From: Abelmoschus esculentus
Taxonomy: Eukaryota; Streptophyta; Magnoliopsida; Malvales; Malvaceae
Assembly (NCBI GenBank): GCA_035048815.1
Contig: JAUCBN010000023.1
Location: 9,943,501-10,007,500, forward strand
Direction: 5' to 3'
DNA: 64,000 bases
Both the position numbers and the translations under genes were made by a program. Below the pieces are notes generated by a model. It saw only the letters and a program-made list of their open reading frames with translations. It ran no database searches and was not told where the DNA came from. This document shows, piece after piece, positions 38,101 to 50,725 of the stretch. Position 1 is the first letter of the stretch. Every line of letters starts with the position of its first letter.

Positions 38101-38619
38101 TAAGTTACTTAAGATTATAATTTGAACTTAAAATATGTAAATTTTTATTAAATATTAAATTTATTATTTTTGTTGTTTTAAAAAATTATAACCGTAATTT
38201 ATAATGGCAATTTATATCTCATTATAGATATTAATTAGTGTAATATAAAATTTTCTATTATATAATTTAAAATTAACAAGTATTTTTAATATAAGATTAT
38301 TAAATATTGGTAATAAATAATAAATATAAGTATAAATATGTTTGTAATAAGTATAAATATAATATAAGTATATTATATGTATAATATAAATATTTTTAAT
38401 ATAATTTAACTATAAATTAACAATTAAAAATTAATAAGCACAAATTATATAGATATTATGTTGATATTAAAAATATAATATATGTTATATAAATTATTTA
38501 TATAAATATGGATATATATAACATCAATATTTGTATTGAAAATATAATAGAAGAATGTTATATAAATTATTAATATAAATATTATGTTGATATTGGTTCA
38601 AATTAATAATATGTCGGGT

Positions 38620-38970
38620 TATTTATCAGGTCGAGTTTAAAACATGTCGAGTTCAATACAGGTCGGGTAAAATCAGATCTCGGGTGAATTCAGTCGGATA
38701 ATATCGGTTATCTGCCAGGTCAAAATCGGGTTTGGGTTCGTTTCAGTCGGATACAGGTCGGATTTCAGGTACACAGGAACAGGTTGGAATCGGGTTTGAG
38801 TCATTCTCGGTCGGATACAGTTCGGTTCGGTTACTACAGTAACATGTCCAACTCGGGTTCGGGTCAACAACAGTCGGATACAGATCAGGTTCGGGTTATT
38901 ACATCCCGGGTCAAACCAAGTTCTGACTCGAACAGGTTTCAGGCGGGTTTTCAGGTCGAGTCAGTTTCTT
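38620..38970. repeat. Right subterminal CAGGTCGGGT repeat array
   Basis: Words such as TACAGGTCGGGT, CAGTCGGATACAG, GGTTCGGGTTA and TTCAGGTCGAG recur through this stretch. The words run in the same sense as in the left array rather than inverted. Open frames here are by-products of the repeat. Confidence 0.75.
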
Positions 38971-38987
38971 ACATCCCTAGTTATCGG

Positions 38988-39250
38988 TAAAATTATAATA
39001 TGAATCATTTTTGTCATGTTATCTATGAAACCAACCAATCAAAAGTATCCATTTAATTATTTTTTCTACCTTATCATTTTTACTAAGTAAATATTCACTC
39101 GGTAAAAACTATTTTTAAACTTAATTTACAGTAAATATTAATGAAGATTCACCGAGTAAAAATATGAGGTAGAAAAAACAATTAAATATATGTTTTTAAT
39201 TTTTTATTCCTATGGATGATACGATAAAATGACCCATATTATAATTTCTC
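38988..39250. mobile_element. Foldback MITE copy directly beside the hAT-like element
   Basis: Ends TAAAATTATAATATGAATCA and ATTATAATTT are inverted, the inner arms TTTTTACTAAGTAAATATTC and GATTCACCGAGTAAAA pair, and the centre is AAACTTAATTTACAGTAAAT. It starts immediately after the right target duplication of the 34809-38979 element. Confidence 0.7.
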
Positions 39251-39500
39251 ACGGTTATTCGGATAAAATTTTGTAATAGTATAGACTGAATTAAAATATT
39301 TTTAATTGTATAGCCAAAATAACAATAACCTCACTCTTTGATGACTAGCTGTGTAATTTAACCTTCATTACAGTTTCAGCCACCCCAATCCTTGATTCTT
39401 GATATATTTGCCACGTTTCGAAGTTTCAGTTATACTGGACACTTCCAGAAGAAAAAAGCTGAGGCTGAGAAGAGAGAAGAGAGAAGAGAGAAGAGCGACG

Positions 39501-41671
39501 ATGGCGTCGTTTTTGAAATCATTTCTGGATCCGAAGAAGAATCCTCTGGCGGCTATGCACATGAAATCTGTTTCCAAACGCCTCCGCAGATACGGTACAC
39601 TTCCTTCCCTTTCCCCCCGTTAAAACATGAATCCCCTGGTTTCTTCTTCTTCTTCTTCGATGGTGTAGTTTTTGTTATCGGATCGGATGAATTGTTTAGG
39701 GCTTCGGTACGATGATCTCTACGATCCATTATACGATCTGGATGTGAAGGAAGCGTTGAATCGGTTGCCCCGTGAGATCGTCGATGCCCGTAACCAACGC
39801 CTTAAGCGTGCATTGGACCTTTCCCTCAAACACGACTATCTCCCTGAAGATCTCCAGGTTTTCTGTGCTTTGCTTTAACTTTCTATTAAGAATTTTGAGA
39901 ATTTTATTTGTGTTCTTAATTTCATATATGGATTTCTTATTTGTTTGTCTTCCAGTAATTCTGAGACTGAATCCGATGATAGAAGCATTTGATTTTACAG
40001 AGATTGTTGGCAGTATATTAATTTACGAGTATACTGTAAAACTTTGAAAGAATATAATTTTCTCGTGTGTCAGATTTTTTTAGAATTCATGTGAATATTT
40101 AAAATCTACCTGCCGCAAGACAACAGTCATTGTGTCAACGTTTTTTTATCTATCTATATATGTTGTTTTGACATTTAATTTTAGATTTTTCAGTATTTAT
40201 TGAAAATTTTAACTGTCTTCAATCGTTTTAACAGAGATTTGATATTTGATTTTGTAGTTGGGGTGATTATGAGTTCGAGACTGATTTATTTTGGTTCGGA
40301 AATAATATTATTAAGTTTGGTTTAGATTTGGAGTTCGCCGAGCTAGGCTCGACTCGAGATTAATAATTTTAGTATATATATTTTTATAAAAGATGAGTGT
40401 TTATTAAAAAACAAATTTCATAACCAGTACCGAAATAAAATTCAATATCAGAAAGTGAGAAAAGAGTGTCCAATTTGGTTTAGTTAATTTAGTTTTAGTA
40501 GATTTTTATTATTTTATTGTTTTTCTTTTATTAAAGAGATTATTTTTCGTGCACACGTAGTATATATATATATATATAATATATATATATAATTATTCTG
40601 ATTTTGTTCACGAGGTTTTCGAGCCAAACTCGAGTATGCTCGATTCAGTTTGTCTCATTAAGGTCTTGAGTTGAGCTTGAGTCCGAGTCGAGCTCATTCT
40701 AACCGAACTTTGATCGATTGGAGCCCTAATCGAACTCACTTGAACTGAACTTTAACCGAGCCAAGCTCAAATAGCTCGTAAATCGGTTACTCATTATCAC
40801 CCCTAATTTATACCTTTACTACATTATGGAATTTTTTATTTTGGTTCTTATAATTTTAATCTTCTTTCAGCTAGGTCCCTATAATTTTACTACATGACCA
40901 AAATGAAAAAGTTTTGTAATGCAATAAGATTACACAATTATAGTAAATTTGTGTATTTTTGAAATTTTTTAGTTTGGTTCCTCTAATTTTAGTTCTTTTC
41001 ATTTTAATCCTAAAATAAGAAGAAAAAAATTACCCAAAATGCCTGTGACTCTCACCCCAGACGCTGAGAAATTATATTATGGGTAAGTCTTACCGTGTCA
41101 TCCTGGGACCAACCATTAAAAATTATCTATCTCATCATTTTTTTCAATGTCATATTTTCCTAAGTGAATCTTCACTCATATTTATTGTTAATTTATTTTA
41201 AAAACAATTTTTTCAAGTAAAGATTCACTTAGGAAAAAATATCATAAAAAATTAATAATATGAGTGGTTTTTAGTCGTTGATCCCATAGACATGTGATAA
41301 GAGTTACTTATAATATAATATCTTCCGGACGCTACCCTTAGGTACCGTAAAATGATTATTTCCCTGCATAATTTTTCACATGCACCATTTCCCAAAAAAC
41401 TTTAAAATAAATGACCTTTTCCCCTAATTAAACTTCATAAACTCATAATTCATTGATTTTTTTTTTTTACTTTTTTCCCCAGAAACTGCAGACACCATTT
41501 AGGAGCTACCTTCAAGATATGCTTGCTCTTGTAAGCTCTCTAATACTAATCTCTGTTGATTACTTCATGGTTTAGTTCATTGTTTAGGGTTTTGTTTTGT
41601 AGGTGAAGAAGGAGAGAGCAGAACGTGAAGCATTGGGAGCTTTGCCTCTGTATGAACGAACCATTCCTTGA
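39501..41671 (+). CDS. QCR7: Mitochondrial cytochrome b-c1 complex subunit 7 (14 kDa)
   Basis: This is a small matrix-side subunit of respiratory complex III that contacts cytochrome b. The exons 39501-39594, 39700-39857, 41483-41530 and 41603-41671 total 369 nt and encode 122 aa, the usual plant length. The protein begins MASFLKSFLDPKKNPLAAMH, continues through LRYDDLYDPLYDLDVKEALN, with RLPREIVDARNQRLKRALD and KHDYLPEDLQ, and ends with the short conserved tail YERTIP. There is no separate cleavable presequence, as is known for this subunit. All splice phases close. The second intron, about 1.6 kb, contains a hAT-type MITE and a foldback MITE. GAGAAGAGAGAAGAGAG runs sit in the 5'UTR just before the start. 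Confidence 0.95.
40258..40805. mobile_element. hAT-type MITE in the second QCR7 intron
   Basis: Ends TTGGGGTGATTATGAG and CTCATTATCACCCCTA are inverted repeats, and both flanks are rich in GAGCTCG, TCGAGCC and CGAGTC words. An AT microsatellite sits at about 40560-40590. The flanking octamers do not match, so the insertion is probably old. Confidence 0.65.
41071..41315. mobile_element. Foldback MITE in the second QCR7 intron
   Basis: The left end TATTATGGGTAAGTCTTACC pairs with the right end AAGAGTTACTTATAATATAA. Inner arms CCTAAGTGAATCTTCACT and GATTCACTTAGG are inverted around a TTTAAAAACAATT centre. It is related to the other foldback copies in this window. Confidence 0.65.
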
Positions 41672-44600
41672 GGTTTTTAAACTCTCTCTCTGTTAACGTA
41701 GACTTAAAATGATTAGCATGTCGTATAGCAGAAGCGGACACGAATGTCGGCTTTACCGGTTGGTTTAGTTACAGATTGCAGTGATCTGCGTTGGTGTTTG
41801 AATAGAATCTGTAGGTGGGTTTAGTCTCTTGGCAATGTCCCAACAATACTATATGATAGTTTGAACTGCATGAAAATGCTTATGCAAGCATTGCTACACT
41901 AAGCTATATAAGTCTAAATGTTGTAATGTATGTAATTAGGGTCGAATAAAACTCGAGTTAAATTGATTAGTTTTAGTTTTAGTTGGTTTTTATTTGGTTT
42001 AAATGATCGGTTAAAGTGGTCAAGTTAATGGTCTAATTATAAGAGGTTTTTCTAAATAATGGTAGGTTAAAAAAATGTTTGTATCGAATTTTTTATAAAA
42101 TTTATAAGAATTTTGGTACAAATCAAAATTCTTATAATTTTTATAAAAATTTCGGTACAACGGCTTTTTTTAACCATTTTTTAACTATGTCGTTTTCTAA
42201 AACTTCATTATCATTTTGATTAAAAATCAAATCCATTTGATTGAGAAAAAAGAATTTTTAAATATACATCTAATATCTAAATCAGACATTTCCTATCAAA
42301 TTACTACTTAAAAATTTTAGCTCACAAATTAGAATATAAGTTTTGATTTTATTCTCTATTTTAATACTTTTAATAATGGTGTGTTTTAATCACTTAACAA
42401 CTTGAGATTATTTGTGTCACATGTCAATGATAATGTTACCATTTTTTTTCCCAAAAATATCTTTTGCACTTGATTTTTTTAATAAATTTTAAATTATTTT
42501 AGAATTGACACTTGTTTATAGAAAAATTCATGACCAATCATGGAACCTTGAAAATTCTTCACTAGAAGTTGAATTGTCTTTTATACTAATCTTAAAAATT
42601 ACTACGTTCCATTTAATATGTGTAGTATTGGTTTTTAAAAAATTATATTTTTAATTTTGATTATAATTATTTTAAATATTTTAATTTAATAAAATTTATA
42701 AAATATATTTTTAAATAACTTGATTGGAGGTTTTTAAAAAATATATATTTTTATATTTTTATAATAATAAATTTAAAATAGTATTGAGTTAAAGTTAAAA
42801 AAATTCAAAAATCAATATTTAGACATATTGAATGAAATTGAGGGAATATCATTTAGCACTATCCGTTAGAAACGAGTCAAGCAACAAAATTTTAATTGTT
42901 TTATAAATTTAAGATTATCTGATTTGATTAATAACAATAAACTTTCAATAATTTCATATTTGAATGTGTTTGAATTTGATCTAAAATGTTGAAGATGTAG
43001 ATTCACGATTTCATTCGAACAGAAAAATAATCTACGGCGAATGTATTTCGGACTATAGAATTTAAAATTATGTGACTTCGTACTTTGCAAAAGTAATGCA
43101 AAGATAAATATAAAAAGATAGAAATCAATTGAGTATAGTTCGATTGATATTATCGTTAATATATTTTATATGAGAATATAAAATCGAGTATGTTTAAATG
43201 TTTAATATTATACTATTTATAAATGAGAAAGGATTAGAATAGTACAAGCATTATACATTGAATGTTAAAATATATAAAAAAATTGTGAAACATGTTTTTT
43301 CCCCTAGTTTTGGTCGTAAGACATTCAAAACTAGCTTAAACATAAGCTTTTTATGGTGAAGAAACATCATCTTATTCTCAAATAATAAGGGGCAAAGTAT
43401 ACAACAGTCATTAAACTATGTTGAAATTGTCTTTTTAGTCACTAAACCTTTATAATTATAAAATGATGATTCCATTTTCATGACAATCTTATAATTGAAT
43501 CAAAGATTTAATAAATATTTTATAATTTTTAAAGTTTAATAAATTAAAATATCATTTTACTATAATTTAATAAAAATATATGTATTTTACTATTTAATAA
43601 AACTCGAAATATTTTTAAACAATTAAAGTGATCAAACCTTCGACATCTCCATGTGATTCCATTTTCATGAGACCCCATGATTTTAATGCAGATTTTCAGA
43701 TTTTTTCTTGTTAATATATATTTGTTTCAGCCATGCAATTTGAGGACGTGTTACTCCAACATGCAAAACAATAAAAATATTTGGTATTTTTATGTTTATT
43801 TTATGACAGTTAATGTTTAAGGTTTATGTTTTTTCTCCTAAATAATATTGTCTTTAAATTCAGACTCGGGTTTCTTAATTATAAAAGTATAATATAGCTA
43901 TACTCGTATACACGATGATACACTTTTAAATTTGAACAATTAAAAATAAATCTTACAAATTGTTATATGTTATTAAAATATAAATTTTAGATACATTGAA
44001 TCTACAATAATTTTATCCATAATTTAATATTATATATGATAGAAATATCAAATAGATTCAATTTTGAAAAAAGAAAATCATACACAGATGGGTTGAGAGG
44101 ATTGCTCTCAATGGAGCTCTATAATATTTAATCCAAATTAATTAATCAATATATTAAATATTGAATTAAACCCCAAAAATATTATCTATCTTTTTAAAAT
44201 ATTTTCTCTCAATATTTTTTCAAAAACAATACTAAAATAACCCTAAACTCAATATAAATTAATACTAATTAGGGACGAATCTCCCTTGGGCCTAAGGCCC
44301 AAACTCTATTATAATATTAAAATATTTGATAGACTTTGGTTTAATTATAATTTAGTCTTTATAAAAAAATGTTAAAGTTAAAGAGTCTATTAAAATATAA
44401 TTAAGTAGGGATTCAACCGAAGAGGAATGAGTTCGTGTTATTAAATTTTTGGTTTACTATCAATTTAAGTTTTTGTAAGTTTAAAAATTAGATAAATTAA
44501 GTTTTGTTTTAAAATTTTAAATACTTAATAAATCCTTATATATTTTAAATTTAATATTTTAACCTCTAAAAATATTTAATTCTGACTCCATCCCTAATTA
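41672..44600. other. 3'UTR of QCR7 and AT-rich intergenic DNA
   Basis: The first 250 bp likely contain the QCR7 3'UTR. The rest is AT-rich, with repeat-like stretches (for example 42060-42170, where TTTTTATAAAATTTATAAGA words face each other). No gene could be supported. Confidence 0.55.
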
Positions 44601-44627
44601 TTACCACATTTTCCCACGTGAATTTGA

Positions 44628-44870
44628 CTAGTACCAGCATGAAAGCAACGAGTGATTAAATTTTACAAGATGAACTTCTGGTCGCATGCTTAACATCAGA
44701 CAATAGATTGGTTCTTGTCCATCAAAGTGTCGGCCGGCCACTGTCCATATCGCAGCTAGCGAGGAGCTGTGAGCCTTAACATTGATGGCCACAAATCTCA
44801 CTGCTTCAGACATGGAGAAATCAAACCCGATCCTGAGTTCAGGCACGACCAGTACCAGATGGGAGATCAC
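44628..44870 (-). CDS. Unrecognised open frame in a GC-richer patch
   Basis: An 80-aa minus-strand frame beginning MISHLVLVVPELRIGFDFSM. The patch 44610-44900 has clearly higher GC than its surroundings and words such as GTCGGCCGGCCACTGTCC, so it may be a remnant of a gene or retroelement. I do not recognise any family and see no neighbouring exons. It could equally be non-coding. Confidence 0.15.
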   Translation of the reverse strand: MISHLVLVVPELRIGFDFSMSEAVRFVAINVKAHSSSLAAIWTVAGRHFDGQEPIYCLMLSMRPEVHLVKFNHSLLSCWY

Positions 44871-45434
44871 AATACAGCAAGATCTCTTTCCATCATCGTC
44901 ATCGGAATTCTCGATATTCGATAACTATATTAGGTATTGATCGCTTTAAAATCAAGTGAAACGAGATCTTAAAAACATACCAGAACATTTTTTTCGGTTT
45001 GTTAGACTCGAATTTAAGACATTACTTCAAGAACACCGAACTTTGTTATAATGTCGTTTTCTAAAACAGGTTTTGATCCCCCGGGCCTGCAACATGCACG
45101 CACGATCTCATGAACCCCAAAAGTGGATCCTTCACATTTTTGGCTTCTCCATTCCAACAGATGAAAACAAGATCCAAGTAATTAGCGTCGCAATCAGCGT
45201 ATTTAATTTAAGGAACACTGTGACACCCAATCCAAAAAAACGAATTATTTGATTAAAAATATAATTTTTAAAGTTAAAATTTTAAATTTAATTTAAATGT
45301 TAATTGAGTCGTAGTTTATTTAGTATCATTGTTGTTTTAACATAAAAAGGGTAATTTTGATTTTTAAATAAGAACTTTTAGTTGTTAGAAGAATATTATT
45401 TCTATAATTGATATGAAGAAAAATAATGGGATTA

Positions 45435-45622
45435 AATCAACTTAAAGTTTCTTCAAACCCAAAAATAAATAAAAGTAAAATGTTTTCTATAGAGTTATGC
45501 ATACAATAAAAATTTAGAAGCTTTTAAAATCTCGTTGTCTTTATTCGATCGAGATGCATAACGAATAAAGAATGAGTGATGAGCGTTCCAAACTATTAGG
45601 CTGAATGTTCTGCTACCCAAGA
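45435..45622 (+). repeat. Direct repeat A outside the copia element (left copy)
   Basis: 188 bp starting AATCAACTTAAAGTTTC and ending TTCTGCTACCCAAGA. It is nearly identical to 51235-51422 and lies directly against the left LTR. Confidence 0.9.
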
Positions 45623-45623
45623 T

Positions 45624-46067
45624 TATTAGAATTAAAATATATTCAATATGAATATAAACCCAAGATCTATACATGTCAAATCATCAAGAACAATAAAATA
45701 AATAAACTGAATGCGGAAGCGTACCTGAATCCATTGATGAAGATTTTTCAGAGGGTTTGATCTTCCAAGAAGTTAGGTTTTCTCTTGCAGCACAACTCTC
45801 AGACGGGGAAAGAGATATGCAAGTTGACCTAATTCTTGGGGACCATAACCCCTTTATATAGTTGATTTAATAACCAACTAGTAAGTATTTATAACTCTGC
45901 CCCTCATCAAATTATAAATACACCTTATGGTATCTACATTTTTAATTCCATGATAATTTAATACCTATAACAAGTGTAACATAATTGGTCACTTAATTAT
46001 GTGTTAAATTTTATAATAGCAATATTCATTATACATATGCCCACTATTATTGAATTTTAATCCAACA
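45624..46067 (-). repeat. 3' LTR of the copia element
   Basis: 444 bp, beginning TATTAGAATTAAAAT (plus strand) and ending TTTTAATCCAACA. It matches the right LTR, but lacks a 20-bp AGTTGATTTAATAACCAACT duplication that the right copy has. Confidence 0.88.
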
Positions 46068-46899
46068 ATCTCCCACTTGGGCAACATATGTTTCTTGACA
46101 AATGTATAACCTTATGAGCTCAAAAAATTGCTATCATATAATAGGTATTCTAAAACAATCTCGTCCATCAACTATATACATATAGAATCAAAGCGGTCTT
46201 CATCATATCAATCATGACTGGACCCATTAATGGTCACGTATAAAAACATAATCAAATGACAGATCAATCATGGATGCATAGCATGAAAATTACATGTAAA
46301 TGTGAACCGAACATGCTTATTTTCAATTGGTCCTCCTAAACTTTAGTGAGATCAAACTTTACTGAAATCAGAGTGTGCATAAACCAAATAATTTTATTTC
46401 TGTAGAAATTAACCTTAAATTAAAGTAACCAAAATTGTGTCTAAAACGAATGAGCATTTATCAAAATTATAAACTCCCACTAAAACTGAATATACTTAAA
46501 TAATATTATACCCACATGAGTAGTATGCTCATGAAAGACCTAGGATGATAGTTTCTCAATAAGTGCGCAATTATGGAGTTTGTACCAACATGCTCTATAG
46601 ACACACAAACACTCTGAATTTTCTTTAACAACTAGAAACAAAATTTTTATAATTATTGTTACAAAATAACTGAAGTGGTCTTTCTATTCAATCTATAATT
46701 AGCAATTCATGTGACAAGTCTTTTACATCAATATTCTAGTAGAACCGAAGCCTGTAAACTTGATGTTCTCTAACTTATCAGAACTTCAATATCTGAGCAT
46801 GTAATTTTTGTTCTCTAAGTATAAATTAGATTCTCAATAGCTTATGGAATCTTTTATATTTTATAAATTTCAAGGTTACTTGTAGGGCATTAAAAAATT

Positions 46900-47260
46900 T
46901 ATTTTCTTTAGTAATATGAGTGTCAATTGGTTTACTCTCACTGAACTTGTAATTCATACAATTTTCAACTAAATTTATCTCAAAACCGAATGAGATAATT
47001 AATATGAAATTTATAATTTCATTAATGAGAGTTAAACTTAAGCTCATAGATGGATTTTTTTAATTTACATTCATTAATTTTGTATCATTAGACACAAATC
47101 AATGATTGTACCATATAATTAATTTATTCAATGTTGTCATTGAAAAACACAAGCTTAACATCCATCTTATGTAGCTCAAGATTAAAAGCAACAATTATCA
47201 AGATTATTTTGAAAGAGTCTTTTAGTATAACTTGAGAGAACGTCTTCACAAAATCAATGT
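46900..47260 (-). pseudogene. Copia reverse transcriptase remnant
   Basis: On the minus strand ELHKMDVKLVF-like and FGFEINLVENCMNYKFSESK-like stretches recall the copia RT motifs around HQMDVKTAFLNG and the YVDD-preceding block. They sit in different frames and are split by stops. The upstream part at 47340-47450 also recalls KWI-type RT N-terminal sequence. Confidence 0.55.
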
Positions 47261-48194
47261 TTTCTTTTATAGTATATCATTTAGATATAAGACATGTCTT
47301 ATACTTGTTCACATTATCATTTACATCCCTCTTGATTTTAGATATTAATTTACAACCAATTGGTTTGTACCTTAAGGTAATGCAACAAGTTCCTAAACTT
47401 TATTGCCTTGTATAAAATTATACTATTTTTTAATGACATCTATCCACTTTTGAGAGTTAAAACTTTTATGGTTTAATAAAAATAACTGATCAGGTTATTT
47501 TCTATCATTCCTTTATTATACTTATTTCTTGATGAAATACTAAGTAATAATCCTTAATATTATTTCTCTTTTCTCTCATGGATATCTTTAAAGATATTTT
47601 TTTAGATTGTTGAGTTTGTTCTTCTGAAAAACTAGGTACCTTATCTTGAATGAGAGTTGTTCAACATTGTTTTGCAGATGTACTTGATTTACTTTTGATT
47701 AATGATAGATGTAAAAACCTAAACATTATCAAAAGTGATAGTATGAATTAAATTAATATTCAATTCATCCTTAACAACAATGTATCTAACTTTATTCTTC
47801 CTCCAAACTCAACATCCTAAAAAACAATTATAAATCTCTTATTAAAATAATCTTAATTATGGGATCATAAACTTTACAACCCATTGATCATTCAAAATAA
47901 CCTAAGTAGTTACTTATTTTTTAAGTTTAATTTTTTTACATGTACCCTAGCTTATACAAAAGAATGAACACTTTATACCTTATTGTTATTCCTTTTGAGC
48001 AGGACTCTTAGTAACTTCATTCTAATATATATTTTTATTGCCCTTATTCTTAGAGACACTAACCAAAGAGCACTAACTGATTGAGTATTTTTATAATTAT
48101 AATGCTTCAACTTTTCTTCCTCTTTAACACAATGAGAAATAATCTCATTTGAAGTTTATTTCTCCTTTAATAATTATAACTAATTTTGAATTAG

Positions 48195-48389
48195 TTAAAT
48201 TGTATAAGAAGCTATATTAAAATTATAAGAACAAACAATTGTTATAAAGTTTGATCTTATGTGCCTTAAGTTTTGAAGCAATATAATATACTCCCTCACA
48301 TTTCCTTGATCCTTATACTTTATAGACATCAAGTAAACCAAAAGTGATGTCATGTTAATCTTAAAAAAATTAGTAATTTTTTTTCTCAA
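48195..48389 (-). pseudogene. Copia gag remnant
   Basis: A 64-aa minus-strand frame with the segment LLVYLMSIKYKDQGNVREYI, which recalls the copia-type gag (UBN2) domain. It is truncated at both ends by stops. A second open frame at 48660-48875 may be the preceding part. Confidence 0.5.
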
Positions 48390-50710
48390 TAGAAAACCCT
48401 TAGTATAAATAATTTCTTTAGATTTGTGCTCTTAAAAATTTCTAAAATATTATACTTTATGATCATTAGACTTATGCAACTTGAATAAACTCACCTCTCA
48501 AAATCTTATTTATGAATGCTTACCGCCGTGAGAGGTACAAGTTGTTATTCACTTAGTGTAAGTTCTATGTTCATACCATCAAATATTATATATAAGTATC
48601 TTTTATATTCTTTGAAATTAATTTCACTAAACATAAGTGTAGAATGTATTCAACAGATATTATAACAAAGATAAAATATCTAAAGATAGAACAAAAATAA
48701 GTAAATAAACAAGCTCACATAAATGTTCATAAGTAAACAATAATTCAAAATAATGGTTAGTTCCCCTCAAGATACCAAGCACAACATTAATATCAAGTTT
48801 TTGGACAGTAATATTAACTGTAAGCGGTACTCTTGTTGTAACAATCAAACATTGACAATAAACTATGTCAAACAATAGATTAATCTTTGGACTAACTTAT
48901 TATTAAAAAAAAATACCATATAATTGTCACACATTTATCGCCACAGTTGTCGTTGTAATTCGGCCAAATATTAATTTTTCTTTGGGCCAATTAATAAACG
49001 CATGAATTACAAAGACCTATAATTATCTTAATATTTTAAATAAACTAATCTACATAAAAGCGGTCACTTTGGTGATATTATGTTTCAATTAATCTATTAA
49101 AATATTAGATATTCGAAACCAAAATATGAATTTAATTATTTCAAAATATTTTTCTTAATTTTAGCTTTTACTCAAGATAAAAGATAACCAAAGTAATAAT
49201 AAATTTGAATAAAGGTAACATCATCACAAGATATCGACACTCCAATAATATTTTTAAAAAAATATTACTTTATAAGTGATATCTTGATGTAGTAATCAAA
49301 CATTGATAATAAGAATATGTTAAACAAAAATCTTCCTTTGGGCCGATTTATTGTTCACATATAAAACTGAATAATTATCGCAAGTTTATTACCGCAGATG
49401 CATATGTAACATTACTAATTATTAACATTACTTTGGGCCGATTAATATTAGCATAAACTGAATTACATGCACAATACCTTCTATATTTTAAAATAAAATA
49501 ATTTCCACAATAAAGATCACTTTGGTGACTTAATGCTTCAATTAATTTATCTTAAGATATATAACATAAATATACCAATATTCAACCTTAATATTTATAA
49601 CAGTCAAAGTTGAAATTTCTGATAACACTTGAGTTTTCAAAATAAACCAAATTAAGGTTATCTTAATGGGGCTATCAAAATCCAAATAACCGAAATCTTT
49701 GACTGTTCTTTAAAAATTTCTTAAATATATTTTTACCAAAACTAAATTCGATCAAAACATTTAATCTTTAACTATACAAAAATCTCATACAAATGAGTAA
49801 TTCGTATAATAATTACTTGAAACCTTAATATAATCATAATAATATAATAATCAAAAATGAATTTTTGATCAAACCAAATTGAATACATCAATACCAAATA
49901 TATATTCTATAATCCAAAATAACATATGATCAAAACTAAATACTGAATATATTAACCAAGTAACTACATAAAGTACTAGTAAACTTTAAAAAGTAACATG
50001 CCAAAAGATTATTCAATCATAACTTAATAGATATAAACCGAATATAAAATTTTAATAGCTAACTTGATTATAAATTTTTTGAATCATGATAAATTTATCA
50101 TGACAAAATCAAAATTAATTATATTTTTCTTTATTATTAACGATCAAAACTAAAATTTTGATCTAACCAAATTTAACTTAATACCCAATGATCAAAACTA
50201 AAATTTTGATCCAACCAAATTAAACATATAATTTAAATAAAATATATTTAAAATATATATTTCATAAAAATAAAGTAAATATGTTACCATCGAAGTAAAT
50301 GGAATCCAAACTTAAAATTTAATTTCCAATTAATAGCAACCAAAAAATAAATAAATAAAATTTTCATGCAGGTAAAACCTAATCTTCATATAAATCTGAT
50401 TGATTTCTATGATTTTTTAATTAATCGATTCAAACCCATGGACGTAAAACTAAACTGAATCCACGAAAATAGAAACAATGAATGTTAATCCATTAGAAAA
50501 GGCCGAATTGGCGAAAAACCAAAATAAAATCATAGAAAACAAATCAAATTGATTTGTTCTTAAAATACGACAAATATATATAATTTAATCTCATACGATT
50601 AATTATAAAACCATATCGAAGTAAATAATCCATAAAATTATATTTAATTTTAGATCATATCAATAAATTAAAACCAAAAACTTATAATCTCAATGAATCG
50701 ACATAATTCT

Positions 50711-50723
50711 GGCACTGATGCCA
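50711..50723 (-). other. Primer binding site for initiator tRNA-Met, mutated
   Basis: The minus strand reads TGGCATCAGTGCC against the usual TGGTATCAGAGCC, just after the LTR end. Confidence 0.75.
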
Positions 50724-50725
50724 CT

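Larger units (their letters stand above)
34809..38979. mobile_element. Large non-autonomous hAT-like element with subterminal repeats
   Basis: This is 4171 bp, starting TATGGATGTAAAAACAG and ending CTTACATCCCTA; the end reverse complemented is TAGGGATGTAAG. It is flanked by a perfect 8-bp duplication GTTATCGG (34801-34808 and 38980-38987), the size made by hAT transposases. Both ends carry dense arrays of CAGGTCGGGT-like words, at about 34840-35110 and 38620-38970. The middle is extremely AT-rich, with an (AAT)n run at 37531-37560 and no transposase-like open frame, so it would need enzymes supplied elsewhere. Confidence 0.85.
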
